64,000 nucleotides of DNA from Sva-07 sp963716095 (GTDB lineage Bacteria > Actinomycetota > Acidimicrobiia > Acidimicrobiales > Ilumatobacteraceae), in NCBI GenBank assembly GCA_963716095.1, contig CAVQSV010000023.1, forward strand, positions 496,001-560,000. The letters are read 5' to 3'. The notes under the pieces were generated by a model that worked only from the letters and a program-made list of their open reading frames with translations, did no database searches and was not told the origin of the DNA. A program made the translations under genes and the position numbers. This document shows, piece by piece, positions 35,501 to 47,120 of this stretch. Positions within the stretch are counted from its first letter, which is position 1; every line of letters starts with the position of its first letter.

Positions 35501-37235
35501 CCCGATCGCGGTTGCGGACACCGCCACGATCTTCGGGCCGGGCACCCCACAGCAGTTCGATGTACTCGCCAACGACAGCGACCCGGACGAGACGCCGGGT
35601 GGCCTGTCGCTCGTGTCTGCCGCTCGCGTCTCCGGAGATGCGACCGTGACCGTGTCCGGATCGATTGTCACCCTGTCGCCGAACCCGGACTTCGTCGGCC
35701 AGGTCGCAGCCACCTACACGATTCGCGACGGCGAAGGACTCACCGCGACGTCGAGCATTCTGCTGACCGTCGAGGAACCCCTCAACCGCCCGCCCGACGC
35801 ACGAGACGATGGTGCCGAGGTCGTCAACGGCGGCTCGACGACCGTGTCGCTGCTCCTCAACGACACCGACCCCGATGGTGATCCGCTCACCGTGTCGATC
35901 CTGTCGGGTGCCGACCCGGCGCTCGGATCAGCAGACCTCACCGCCACCCGCACCCTCAGCTTCACTGCCACACCCGGCGCATCCGGTACGGCGTTGCTCA
36001 CGTATCAGGTGAGCGACGGCGAGTTGACCGACACCGCAACGGTCCGGATCGAGGTCAGGCCGTGCGCCGAGTCGACTCCGGTCGCGAACGACGGATTCCT
36101 GCAGACCGGGTACCGCCAGCCGATCGCTGTGGATCTGGCTGCGTTCGGCTCGAACGGCGCGATCGTCGACGTCGTCGGACCCCCTGGATACGCGGGCGGG
36201 GTGTACACGCCGCCGGAGGGTGAGAACGGCAACGTGGTCATCCGCTACGCAGTGGTCAACTCGTGCCGTCTTCGTGCGAGCGGCCAGGTCACCATCGATG
36301 TCAACCAGGAGCCGGTCGCGTCACCTCGATCGTTCGAGGTGACGCGTGGCACTCAGGTGATCGTGCCGGTCACCGACCTGGCCACCGATGCCGAAACGCT
36401 GACCATCACCTCGATCGCCGGTGCGCCGTCATGGGTGGTCAACGAATCGAATCGTCTGGTGGTGCAGGCTCCGAGTGGAACGACGCCAGGGTCGACCTCC
36501 TTCACAGCGACCGTCGCCGATCCCGGTGGGCTCACAACCGCGACCAACGTGACCATCACGGTCCGCAATCGACTCCCGGTTGCGGCCCCCGACACCATCG
36601 ACGTCTCAGATGGTGAACCCGCAACGTTGGACCTCGTCACCAACGACAGCGATCCCGATTCATCGGACGCACTCACGATCAGTGAACTACCGGCAACACC
36701 GTCGTTCTCGATCACGTTCCCCAATGGCGAAACCGGCACCGTGGTCGTGCAACCGGACAATCGGAGCGTTCGGGTCGATCCGGGCGACGGTCGGGGAAGC
36801 ACGACCTTCTCGTACCGCGTGCGCGACGAAGATGGCGGCGTCTCTGCCGCAGCGATCGTCACGGTGAACGCCCCGAAGCTCAACCAGGCACCCACGGCGA
36901 CCGACCAGTCGGTCTCGGTGACCGTCGGCACGACTGCGGTCGTCGATCTGCATGCAGCCGACCCGGACGGTCCGCCGCCCACGATCGTCGAAGCCACCTT
37001 CAGCGACCCGAGCGAGGTCGTCACCGATCGCAGCGACCTGTCGTTGTCGATCCTGGCGACCACGCCGGGAACGTTCGAGGTGAGCTATCAGGTCACCGAT
37101 GGCGAAGCGAACTCGCCGATCGCGACCGTGACCATCGTCGCCGCGACACCCACGACGACCACGACCACCTCGGCAACGACGTCCACGACCGCGACGACGG
37201 TCGCGCCGAGCGCGCCGACGACCACGGCGCTGTGA
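32526..37235 (+). CDS. Giant membrane-anchored Ig/cadherin-like repeat protein
   Basis: 1,569 residues from ATG 32526 (GAGG 5 bases upstream). An uncleaved or signal-anchor helix lies at about 9-28 (AVAAIAATLLTLFAVIVVV). About 40-385 is beta-rich and propeller-like (TAWFVHQPTGRVVLVDGYGG, GAWQSLPTDAD). From about 397 there are roughly 12 tandem repeats of 85-105 residues with the pattern NRPP-A-D...V-VL-NDTDPDGD-LTV...TYT-DGNG; acidic DPDGD sites suggest calcium binding. The end is a Thr-rich low-complexity tail without LPXTG or a second membrane helix. Similar proteins (the fn3 protein of the bifidobacterial PFNA locus) sit beside MoxR/DUF58/transglutaminase genes. Likely a surface adhesin or cell-wall-spanning sensor; this role is inference. 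Confidence 0.8.
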   Translation: MTLSTVTWRQAVAAIAATLLTLFAVIVVVRSDGLPAVDAASSRATAWFVHQPTGRVVLVDGYGGRALASLDAATPGEQLSVAEGGPGAFLLNDTTAEARAIDSVELRLGTPFGLSALGAGRALSGVGQAGLVVVNPEGGNANVVPAEGEPISFPVEAGTVTRVAPDGSIWSLVDGDLVRTTSTATQVDRLGVDGDALLSLVGNQPLVVDVSGGRARFGNGAWQSLPTDADASEMLAQVPGPPARCGWVGADDDLWCVSEDGLEETATVEGLDIDGGDFLAIAGEAAAVVRRGPSSIVRFDWRAGVILEDRAASVSGDANLAVTATVDLVWVNDVAGDFLWGVNPWSVQAIDKDAQGILVLGDDGDVVEVGEPGEGAPGTGDGAATEPEVQEPDDNGIDDPPVAIDDPVTARSGASVPVQVTANDFDPDGEAIAVSSVGVPGHGSVDIGTATTVVYTPEPGYVGVDEFDYTIVDGNGTEASASVIIELLAPGGANKAPLGVVDAAQTGPGVPVIVDVLLNDVDPERDPLRLGGFSPPQSVGQAALGEVTETVGPSGLPALRFAPTEGFEGTAIFSYRPVDALEAVGEDVEVRVEVARFGDPNRPPLVRPDAVRLRRDVTTQVPVLVNDTDPDGDALTLSVIEPLPAALEVEVEGAQLVVTARAGAPALAPFTYSVDDGNGHVVRGSVLVGVIDDVEPNRPPVVTADSEKVVAGESVILDVTANDVDPDGDPLTVIDVGQPADDDGQAIIFSRDQIQFTPAALVDEEGQATARFTYTVTDGNGHEVVGDVTITVLPEPLAEPPFARDDSTFTFVDVPVTVDVLRNDGDPSGGRPTLVGRPGCPSGGQATVTADGQVRYDPPRGRSGAFRCTYEVTNARGLTASASILVSVREPEITNRPPQAVLDSLTVEIGETGAIDVIANDTDPDGSSNADLELVSSTAPVIGTATRRGRVITFVAGDQVGTATINYQVADPEGAVSLGRLRVTVTEPVNEFPIAVADTATIFGPGTPQQFDVLANDSDPDETPGGLSLVSAARVSGDATVTVSGSIVTLSPNPDFVGQVAATYTIRDGEGLTATSSILLTVEEPLNRPPDARDDGAEVVNGGSTTVSLLLNDTDPDGDPLTVSILSGADPALGSADLTATRTLSFTATPGASGTALLTYQVSDGELTDTATVRIEVRPCAESTPVANDGFLQTGYRQPIAVDLAAFGSNGAIVDVVGPPGYAGGVYTPPEGENGNVVIRYAVVNSCRLRASGQVTIDVNQEPVASPRSFEVTRGTQVIVPVTDLATDAETLTITSIAGAPSWVVNESNRLVVQAPSGTTPGSTSFTATVADPGGLTTATNVTITVRNRLPVAAPDTIDVSDGEPATLDLVTNDSDPDSSDALTISELPATPSFSITFPNGETGTVVVQPDNRSVRVDPGDGRGSTTFSYRVRDEDGGVSAAAIVTVNAPKLNQAPTATDQSVSVTVGTTAVVDLHAADPDGPPPTIVEATFSDPSEVVTDRSDLSLSILATTPGTFEVSYQVTDGEANSPIATVTIVAATPTTTTTTSATTSTTATTVAPSAPTTTAL

Positions 37236-37247
37236 TGGTGACGTTCA

Positions 37248-39404
37248 TCAGCCGGTGACAGGGGATCGGGTGGCCGTGCGCAGCGACCGCAGGCTCAACC
37301 GCCAGCGCCATCGCTGCCAGCGTGTGCGCTCTGCGCTGAGGCCCTCCTCGACCGCGTCGAGGCACGACACCGCATCCTGAGCAAGCAGTTCGGGGTGGCG
37401 AGGCATCCCGAACGTTGCAGCACTCGACATCGTCGCAAGACGGCGGAGTTCAATGGAGGCATCGGGCGCCAGCGCCGTGCTCCGGCCGGCGATCTCTGCA
37501 TCGGTGTGCGCAACGCTGATGCGGAGCCCCGCATCGACCAAGGCGTCGGTTGCCGTCGCCCACGCCCCTCGGATCCGATCAGCGGCATCTGATGCACCGA
37601 GTCGACGTCGCCGACGCTGATGCTTCGCTCCGAGAATCAGCATCGCTGCGATCGTGAACGGGAGCAGGATCGCAGTGAGGCCGACCAGTCCACGCGACAC
37701 CCAGACGATCGCCGTCGACAGTGCGTCATCGGAGGTCGCATCGGAGTCGTCGTCGGGGGTGGCGGTCTCGTTGTCGGACTCCGGCGGCGGGGCGATCGGT
37801 GGCTGCGGGGCGGCTGGTGACTGAACCTGGGGCTCGGGCGGTGGAGGGGCCCCATCGGTTGCCTCGTCGGGTGGAACCGGGTCGTAGGCGAGCCAGGTTC
37901 CGTCCGCGAGCTGGATCTCCGGCCACACGTCGGCGCCCGACGATGTGAGGATCAGCGTCCCGTCGGGTGCGTCGGGTGCGTCGTCGATGCTGTCGGTGAC
38001 GAAGCCGGTGGCGACACGCGCCTCGATCCCCAACGATCGAGCGAGCAACACGAAGGAGGTGGCGAACTGTTCGGCGGTGCCGCGTTGGGTGTCGCGCAGG
38101 AATCGGTCGATCAGCGCCTGCTCGAGACCACCACCCTGGACTCCGCTGTCGAGGACGAAGTCGGTGCGCATCGTCGTCTCGAGTTGGCGGAGCTGCTCGA
38201 GCGGGTTGGCGTCGCCGGCAAGTCCTTCGGCCAATTGTGTGAGTCCCGAGACCGATTCGTCGACCAGGCGAGGGCTGACGCCGCTGGCCTCAGCCGCCGA
38301 TGGTGGCGTGTTGGCGACGATGCGAATCACGTCGCCCTCCGTTGCGCGCTCGGCCAGCCGCACGACGGTGCGGTCGGCATCGGTTTCGACCGCTGCGCCG
38401 ACCTCGATGGGGCTGCCGGGCAAGGGCACGAGCGTGAGATTGTCATCGAGGAACGTGATCTCGGCACCGATCGTCGGCCCCGTGGCGGCTCCGAGCGTCG
38501 ACCCGATCGGTCGGAGCGTCAGATCAGGCGACCAACGTCGACCGTCGTAGCTCGACAGCGCAGCAGTACGCCAACGCGACACCGACGCCGTTCCATCGTC
38601 GGGCATGACGACGTGGAGATCCCTCGGAGGGTCGAGCGCCTGAAGTGCAAGCGTGGCCTCGATCGGGTCGAGCAGGGGCGCCGTCTGCTCGGCGGGATCG
38701 TTGCGACGGGGATCTGCACGGGCGTCGAGTCCAACCGGGAGCATCGCCACGACCACCAGCACGAATGCGGTGGCGAGCAGTGGAATCAGGCGTCGCTCGC
38801 CCCGGAGCAGCACCGCTCGGTCGCCCAGTGATCCGTCGTTGCGCAGCAGCGCGAAGGTCGCCGAGACGGCGATGAGGCCAACGACCCACCACCACCGGAC
38901 ACCCAGCGGGGCGCTGAGGGCGACGACGGCGAGCGCAGCCAACAGCAGTGGAACCAGTGCAGCCAGATGGAAACGTCGCCTGGCAGCCAGTTCGGCTCCG
39001 ACGGCGCACGAGGTGGCCAGGCCAGCAGCCATCGTGGCGATCAGGTCCGGCTGCGACGGGCTCGGCCAGTCGGTCGACAGCAGCCCCTGGACCCCCGAGC
39101 TGAACCCCCCGATCACGTCATCCGGTGATCCACCGGCGATGGTGACAGCCAGGATCACCGCACTCGCCACGGCGGCGGCTGCACCGAGGAGACGCAGCAG
39201 AGGCCGAGCGCCGACCAGGGCGACGGCGACCACCGCCGGCACGATCGGCGCCACCACGAGCGTCCAGTGCGTCCGATCGAAGACGCCGCCAGCCGCCGCG
39301 CCGACGATGGTGAATCCGACGGCGATCACGACAATGCGAAGCCGAGCGAGACCGAAGCCGCTCGGCTCCTCGAGCGCCTCGTCGGTCACGTCCATGACCG
39401 CCAT
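37248..39404 (-). CDS. Transglutaminase-like membrane protein (TgpA type), catalytic residues lost
   Basis: 718 residues. About six to seven membrane helices in 20-225, an extracytoplasmic part (about 225-560) with the transglutaminase core, another helix (about 570-595, IVWVSRGLVGLTAILL) and a C-terminal DUF4129-like cytosolic tail. The core aligns as GTAEQFATSFVLLARSLGIE / ARVATGF / SGADVWPEI / WLAYDPVPP. The family has GxCxxFA and HAWxEV here: the nucleophile Cys is Ala (about 442) and the His is Asp (about 490), while the Asp of YDP (about 507) remains. It should be inactive as a transglutaminase or protease. Convergent with the Ig-repeat gene (12-bp gap); its start overlaps the DUF58 gene by 19 bases. 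Confidence 0.85.
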   Translation of the reverse strand: MAVMDVTDEALEEPSGFGLARLRIVVIAVGFTIVGAAAGGVFDRTHWTLVVAPIVPAVVAVALVGARPLLRLLGAAAAVASAVILAVTIAGGSPDDVIGGFSSGVQGLLSTDWPSPSQPDLIATMAAGLATSCAVGAELAARRRFHLAALVPLLLAALAVVALSAPLGVRWWWVVGLIAVSATFALLRNDGSLGDRAVLLRGERRLIPLLATAFVLVVVAMLPVGLDARADPRRNDPAEQTAPLLDPIEATLALQALDPPRDLHVVMPDDGTASVSRWRTAALSSYDGRRWSPDLTLRPIGSTLGAATGPTIGAEITFLDDNLTLVPLPGSPIEVGAAVETDADRTVVRLAERATEGDVIRIVANTPPSAAEASGVSPRLVDESVSGLTQLAEGLAGDANPLEQLRQLETTMRTDFVLDSGVQGGGLEQALIDRFLRDTQRGTAEQFATSFVLLARSLGIEARVATGFVTDSIDDAPDAPDGTLILTSSGADVWPEIQLADGTWLAYDPVPPDEATDGAPPPPEPQVQSPAAPQPPIAPPPESDNETATPDDDSDATSDDALSTAIVWVSRGLVGLTAILLPFTIAAMLILGAKHQRRRRRLGASDAADRIRGAWATATDALVDAGLRISVAHTDAEIAGRSTALAPDASIELRRLATMSSAATFGMPRHPELLAQDAVSCLDAVEEGLSAERTRWQRWRWRLSLRSLRTATRSPVTG

Positions 39405-40495
39405 CGCCTCACGAACTCACGGGCATCCTGTGCCGCCAGCACGATGCCCGGTCCCGCGGTCGCTCCGTCACCGACGCGCACCACCGACATCCGCTCGGAC
39501 GTCGCGAATCGACTCGATGGCCCTGACGGCCCGGTGACGAACACCACCGAGGATTGATCGAATCCGCCGGTGAACAGCGCAGCCACCGGGAGCAGCGACT
39601 GGTCGGTCGATTGCGGCACCGGGGTCAGCAGATCGAGAATCGACGAGTCGGACACGAGTGGGGTCGGGCGACCCGAGTGGTGGCGGTCAGTGGTTCGCAC
39701 GACGACATCGAGCCCGGTACGGACTGCGTGAACGCTCAGCGTGGCAGCGACGTCGACAGCTTCTTCGAAGTCGTCCGGCGTGCCCGCCGACGGAGCAGTG
39801 TCGAGGACGACGGTGAATTCCGGTCGACGTACCTCGACGTGTTCGCGCACCATGAGGGTGCCGGTGCGCGCCGTCGTCGGCCAGTGGATCATTCGTGGGT
39901 CGTCGCCCGCCACGTACTCGCGCATCGACACGAATCCCGACATCGGGTCTGTGGCCGCCCGGCGCAGCACCGATTCGTTTTCGACGACGCGCACGGCTCC
40001 ATGGGGGCCGACGAGGTCGTAGATCTTGGGGTGCACGATGACCGAGCTTCGCTCGGCGTCACGCCGTCGGCCGACCGTGAGCCAGAACGGATCGATGCGT
40101 TCGATCTCGAACGGTCCGACATCGAAGACTCCGCGTCGCCGAGTGGGGATCGACCCGATGGCGGTCGATTCGGCGTTGGCTGCGACCGGCTCCACCGGGA
40201 CGCGGACCTCATCGTCGGCGCACTGGTCGATGATCGTGGCGCGACCCGACCGAAACCGCGTCGAGTTGCGAATCCGGTAGTCGACGACGATCGGATCACC
40301 ACGGGGAACGCGAACCGCGACGAGCCGTCGAGTCACCGTCGCTCGCAGCGGTCGCTGAGACACCCAGATCGCGATCATCAGCACCGCGACGATCGAGAAG
40401 GCTGCGGCGACGACCTCTTCGTAGTTCCACCACCAACCGACGACACCGAGCACCACGGCGGTCAGGACCGCACCGAGGCCCGACCGGGTGAGCAA
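39386..40495 (-). CDS. DUF58 domain protein
   Basis: 369 residues. Two membrane helices at the N-terminus (LGAVLTAVVLGVVGWWW; VVAAAFSIVAVLMIAIWV), then a beta domain and the DUF58 signature MREYVAGDDPRMIHWPTTAR, followed by a vWA-like region (EFTVVLDTAPSAGTP). DUF58 proteins are regular partners of MoxR AAA+ ATPases. Encoded 1 bp after moxR and overlapping the tgpA-like gene, so the three form an operon. Biochemical function not established. Confidence 0.9.
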   Translation of the reverse strand: MLTRSGLGAVLTAVVLGVVGWWWNYEEVVAAAFSIVAVLMIAIWVSQRPLRATVTRRLVAVRVPRGDPIVVDYRIRNSTRFRSGRATIIDQCADDEVRVPVEPVAANAESTAIGSIPTRRRGVFDVGPFEIERIDPFWLTVGRRRDAERSSVIVHPKIYDLVGPHGAVRVVENESVLRRAATDPMSGFVSMREYVAGDDPRMIHWPTTARTGTLMVREHVEVRRPEFTVVLDTAPSAGTPDDFEEAVDVAATLSVHAVRTGLDVVVRTTDRHHSGRPTPLVSDSSILDLLTPVPQSTDQSLLPVAALFTGGFDQSSVVFVTGPSGPSSRFATSERMSVVRVGDGATAGPGIVLAAQDAREFVRRWRSWT

Positions 40496-40496
40496 C

Positions 40497-41447
40497 TCAA
40501 CCCTCTCGTGTGCGAGGTACCGGGACGTCGTCGATGATGTCGGCCAGCACCGACTCGATCCGTGCGCCTCGAAGTTCGGCTTCGGCAGTCAGCGCCATGC
40601 GGTGTCCCACGACCGGGGCAGCGATCGACTTGATGTCGTCGGGAGTCACGAAGTTTCGCCCGTCGGTGGCGGCGAACGCTCGAGCGACGCGCAACATCGT
40701 GAGCGTGCCGCGGGTCGACACGCCGAGACGAAGGTCGGGATGCACGCGGGTCGCGTTCGCGATCTGCACGATGTACTCGTTGATCGAGCTGACGACGTCG
40801 ACACCGTCGATCTCGCTGATCGCTCGGTCGAGCTCAGCCGGATCGGTGACCGGCGCGAGATCGTCCTCGGCGCGGTGGCGGTGGAAACCCTCGAGGATCG
40901 ACGCCTCGGTCACGGGATCGGCGTACCCCAGTGTGAGGCGCATGGCGAATCGATCGAGTTGAACGTCGGGAAGTGGAAACGTGCCCTGGAAGTCGCGCGG
41001 GTTCTGGGTGGCGATCACGAAGAACGGACGCGGCACCGGCCGACTGACGCCATCGGCAGTCACCTGGCGCTCCTCCATCACTTCGAGGAGCGCGGATTGG
41101 GTCTTGGGGCTCCCGCGGTTGATCTCGTCGCCGATGAGCACGTTGGTGAACACGGGTCCCTCGCGGAAGTCGAACGTGCTGCTGCGCTGGTCGTACACCA
41201 TCACGCCGGTGATGTCGGTGGGCAACAGGTCGGGTGTGAACTGCACGCGCGTCCAGGTGCCTGCGATCGAGTTGGCGATCGCCTTGGCGAGGCTGGTCTT
41301 GCCGGTTCCAGGGACGTCATCGAGGAGCAGGTGGCCTTCGGTCAGCAGGCAACAGAGCGCAAGACGAATTTCGTCCCGTTTGCCGCGCACGATCCGATCG
41401 ACGTTCGACAACAGCGCATCGGCCACCTGAGCTGCGTTGGACACCAT
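40497..41447 (-). CDS. MoxR family AAA+ ATPase
   Basis: 316 residues from ATG 41447. Walker A DDVPGTGKTSLAKA, GVMVYDQRSSTFDFREGPVF, Walker B NVLIGDEINRGSPKTQSALL, sensor 1 FFVIATQNP, then the lid domain with LGVSTRGTLTMLRVARAFA (sensor 2). MoxR ATPases act as metallo-chaperones or remodelling factors for vWA partners. An alternative start at 41513 would extend into the hairpin-repeat region and is unlikely. First gene of moxR-DUF58-tgpA. Confidence 0.93.
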   Translation of the reverse strand: MVSNAAQVADALLSNVDRIVRGKRDEIRLALCCLLTEGHLLLDDVPGTGKTSLAKAIANSIAGTWTRVQFTPDLLPTDITGVMVYDQRSSTFDFREGPVFTNVLIGDEINRGSPKTQSALLEVMEERQVTADGVSRPVPRPFFVIATQNPRDFQGTFPLPDVQLDRFAMRLTLGYADPVTEASILEGFHRHRAEDDLAPVTDPAELDRAISEIDGVDVVSSINEYIVQIANATRVHPDLRLGVSTRGTLTMLRVARAFAATDGRNFVTPDDIKSIAAPVVGHRMALTAEAELRGARIESVLADIIDDVPVPRTREG

Positions 41448-41493
41448 CACGCTGAGTGTACGTGCGACCGCCCAGACAGGTCGGCCATGGAGA

Positions 41494-41535
41494 GCGATGA
41501 GCGAGGTGGCCACATCTGGTTCATTCGCTCATCGC
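41494..41535. repeat. 42-bp hairpin repeat, GCGATGAGCGAA family, copy 2
   Basis: Arms GCGATGAGCGAG / TTCGCTCATCGC (11 of 12 pair) with the same 18-nt loop size; loop GTGGCCACATCTGGTTCA is nearly that of copy 1 at 22604. Located between the SWIM gene's end and the moxR start. Confidence 0.9.
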
Positions 41536-41560
41536 CTCGGTGTTTGCCGGGGGAAGGCGC

Positions 41561-42288
41561 TCACTCCCATTCGATGCGGAGGTTGCCGAGCGCGTCGCGC
41601 AACACGTTGGACAGCTCACGAGAGCGGGGCAGCAGCGGCTCGATGCGTTCGATGTCGCCGACGTCGGGCAGCTCGGTGTGCTCGGGTCGGCGCAGCAGGT
41701 CGATGAGTGGATCGGCCGGAGGTGGCGTACGCCGCGATCGTTCGTCGTTGCCGACGAGTCGCAGGTGCCCCCGCCGCCGATCCCCGGAGTTCTCGACGGT
41801 TCCGCGCCCGGCGAGGTCGTCCTCGGGGCCACCGTCGAGATCGTCATCGTCGAGATCGTCGTCGGTGCGATCGCCGCCGAGATGGTCGGTGTCGTCGGAC
41901 GTGCGTCCGCGCCAGAGATCGAGCAGCTCGGGTTCGAGGAGGAATTCATCGCTGAGGGCGAACAGGGTGGCGACGACGTGCTTGCAGGCGTAGCCATCCC
42001 AGTTCTCGTCGTCAGGGCACGTGCAGCTGTACTGGACATCGCGTCGCAGAGGCATCCCATCGCCGGCCTTGACCGTGACCGCGGCGATGTAGGGCATCGA
42101 GCGTGACCCTTGGATCTCGCAGGTGACGGTGCCCGGATCGACCACGATGTCGAGCACCGAGCCGTCCTTTGCGTACTGCTTGCCCCGCCGCAGACGTGAA
42201 GGGTCGCTCATCTCGGCAGCGAGCACCTTGACCATCGTTGCCGGCAGACGACCCGGATGATTGGCGCCGAACGGCTTCCGCGGTCGAC

Positions 42289-42292
<4 letters not shown>
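41561..42292 (-). CDS. SWIM zinc-finger protein
   Basis: 243 residues. SWIM motif CxCx(n)CxH seen in YSCTCPDDENWDGYACKHVV (about 90-110), a zinc-binding fold for DNA or protein contact. Start MSRPRKPFGANHPGRLP, an acidic stretch in the middle (TDDDLDDDDLDGGPED) and a C-terminal helical part. ATG 42292 overlaps the stop of the SNF2 helicase (ATGA). SWIM/SNF2 pairs are common in actinobacteria, so it probably works with that helicase. Confidence 0.88.
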
Positions 42293-45273
<2,981 letters not shown>

Positions 45274-45353
45274 CGTGGCCATCCCCTCGACGCTACCGAG
45301 AGGCTGTCGCAACGATGGCTCGGCCGTCGCGTGCGGGCTGCGGTTCCCCCGAT

Positions 45354-45478
45354 CCGAAAAATGCGCACCCGGGCGTCACCAGCGGGCCAATTCGCGCACA
45401 ATTCGGATCGGACGATCGACGTGTTCCGAAATGTGCGCAGATCGGCCCGCCGGCGACGGCGGGGCGCACATTTTTCGG
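45354..45478. repeat. 125-bp nested palindromic element
   Basis: Two 54-nt arms (45354-45407 and 45425-45478) pair at 44 of 54 positions around a 17-nt loop. Each arm starts and ends with forms of CCGAAAAATGYGC, so each is also a smaller inverted repeat: the motif appears four times in alternating orientation. It sits in the 223-bp spacer between the HerA-like gene's end and the helicase start. It has no coding potential that I recognise and no transposase nearby. Confidence 0.85.
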
Positions 45479-45496
45479 GTGACTGAGCGACCGCGG

Positions 45497-47067
45497 TCAG
45501 ACGGGTGAGGCCGTCCACGTCGTTGGGAGGTCGCCGCCGCCCTCGGGGGTGAGGCGGGTGCCGACCTGGGCGAGTAGCGGCAGCGGGGCGAGTGGCCCGG
45601 CGACCAGTGCCTGACCGAGACCGAAGCCGAGCGACTCGCTGATCAGCATCGGCGGCACGTGCGAGAACGCCGCCTGCAGATCGTCGATGTCGTCGATGCC
45701 GTTCATCCGCATCAGGATCAGGTTGTCGCACTGCGACAGCACGTTCGGGTGCACCTTGCTCGGCCGCTGCGACGCCAGGAACAGGTGGAGTCCGAACTTG
45801 CGGCCCTCGCCGGCGATCAAGGTGCCGAACTCGGTCGCTGCCTGCAGCAGCGGATCGTTGGTGAAGGCCGGCAACACGTTGTGGGCCTCGTCGATCGCCA
45901 ACAGGGTCGGGCGGCGGTTTCGGCGCCGCTTCCATTGATTGCCGAGGATGGCGAGGGCCAGCGCCGTGCGTTCGCCCGGTGTGGTGAGGCTGCCGGTGTC
46001 GATGATGACGCACCGGTGGTTGGCGGCGTCCATCTTGGCGACCGACTCCTCACCGTCCTGGCGCCAGAGCCCCCACCGATCGAGGCGGAGGTTGACGATC
46101 CGGTTCGCCAACGAAACGGTGTGCTCGTGCTGCGACGCAGCACGAGCCACGTCCTCGATCGAGTAGGGCGTCGGGAGCGCGGCCGTGATGTTCGCCAGCG
46201 CCGCGAAGTCGTCGAGGTCGGCGATCGGGTCCAGGCGGAGCAGCTTGGCCTGCACATCGGCATCGAGGTCGCTGAAGTCGACGCTCAGCGAGTGGGTTGC
46301 CTCGTGTCCGCGGGCGCGCACCGTGACCACTTGGTCGGCGACCGCGCGATACCGCTGGGCTTGCGGGCTCGGATCGTCGGGGTCGGCGAGCGAGCCGAGA
46401 TGTACGTGATCGGAGTTGGGGTCGAGGATCAGCATCGGCAGCGTCGACCCGGCGATCAACCGCTCGAACAGCACACCGGTCGTGTATGTCTTGCCGGACC
46501 CCGATTGCCCACACATGAACGTGTGTCGCGAGAAGCCCTTCGATCGGAGCCGCGCCGGCAGCGTCGGGACGTCACGGAGCGTGCCGACCTCGATCGTGTC
46601 GGCGCTGCTGTCGAGCGTCTCGAGCACGATGCCGATCTCGTCCGGCGTCGCCGCCCGGAGGAGTCGTTCGCCGAACGGCTCGACGCCCGACGACGGCTCG
46701 AAGCGATCGCCAATGAGACGTCCGAGGACGACTGCCTGTCCAGCAACGCCGCGGAGGCGGACCGTGAGCGTCGTGCCCGGGACCCCGAGGTTGTCGTCAC
46801 TCCCGGCGTCGTAGTGCATCTCCGGTCCGGGACGTTCCTCGACGCGGTATCTCGCGGACATGGACAACGACCGGATTGCTGTTCGTTGTCGTCGTGGACG
46901 ACGGCGAACCCGCCCACACGAAGCCCGAGGGTCAGCGGGCCGTTGAGTAGGACGCTGTGTCCGTCGGCCGAGAACGCCACCGGCGGAATCGGAAAGCGCT
47001 GCTCCACCTGGCGTCGGAAGTCGACGAGTTCGTTCGCAGCGTTGTCGTGCCCGGCGGTCGATTGCAT
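45497..47067 (-). pseudogene. HerA/DUF87-type hexameric ATPase, frameshifted in the N-terminal barrel
   Basis: The main frame holds the ATPase domain: Walker A MCGQSGSGKTYTTGVLFERL, Walker B TLLAIDEAHNVLPAF, LHLFLASQRPSKVHPNVLSQ. It ends SPV. The N-terminal beta-barrel (HAS-like) begins in another frame at ATG 47067 (MQSTAGHDNAANELVDFRRQ then SADGHSVLLNGPLTLGLRVG), and one missing base near 46870 separates it from YRVEERPGPEMHYDAGSDDN. Rejoined length is about 523 residues. HerA ATPases translocate DNA with NurA nucleases or act in mobile and defence systems; here no nuclease is adjacent. The unbroken ATPase frame could alternatively start at TTG 46867. Confidence 0.75.
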
Positions 47068-47120
47068 GCCGAGCAAGCTATCCGTCGCCGCTTGCTGGTC
47101 GATGGGGAACGGACTGCTCG

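Noticed and set aside
41448..41513. Earlier start for moxR
   Set aside because: The extra residues have no MoxR resemblance and run into the hairpin-repeat copy at 41494.
45354..45478. Nested palindrome as a simple terminator or riboswitch
   Set aside because: It is far longer than a terminator, has no U-tract and matches no riboswitch architecture I know.
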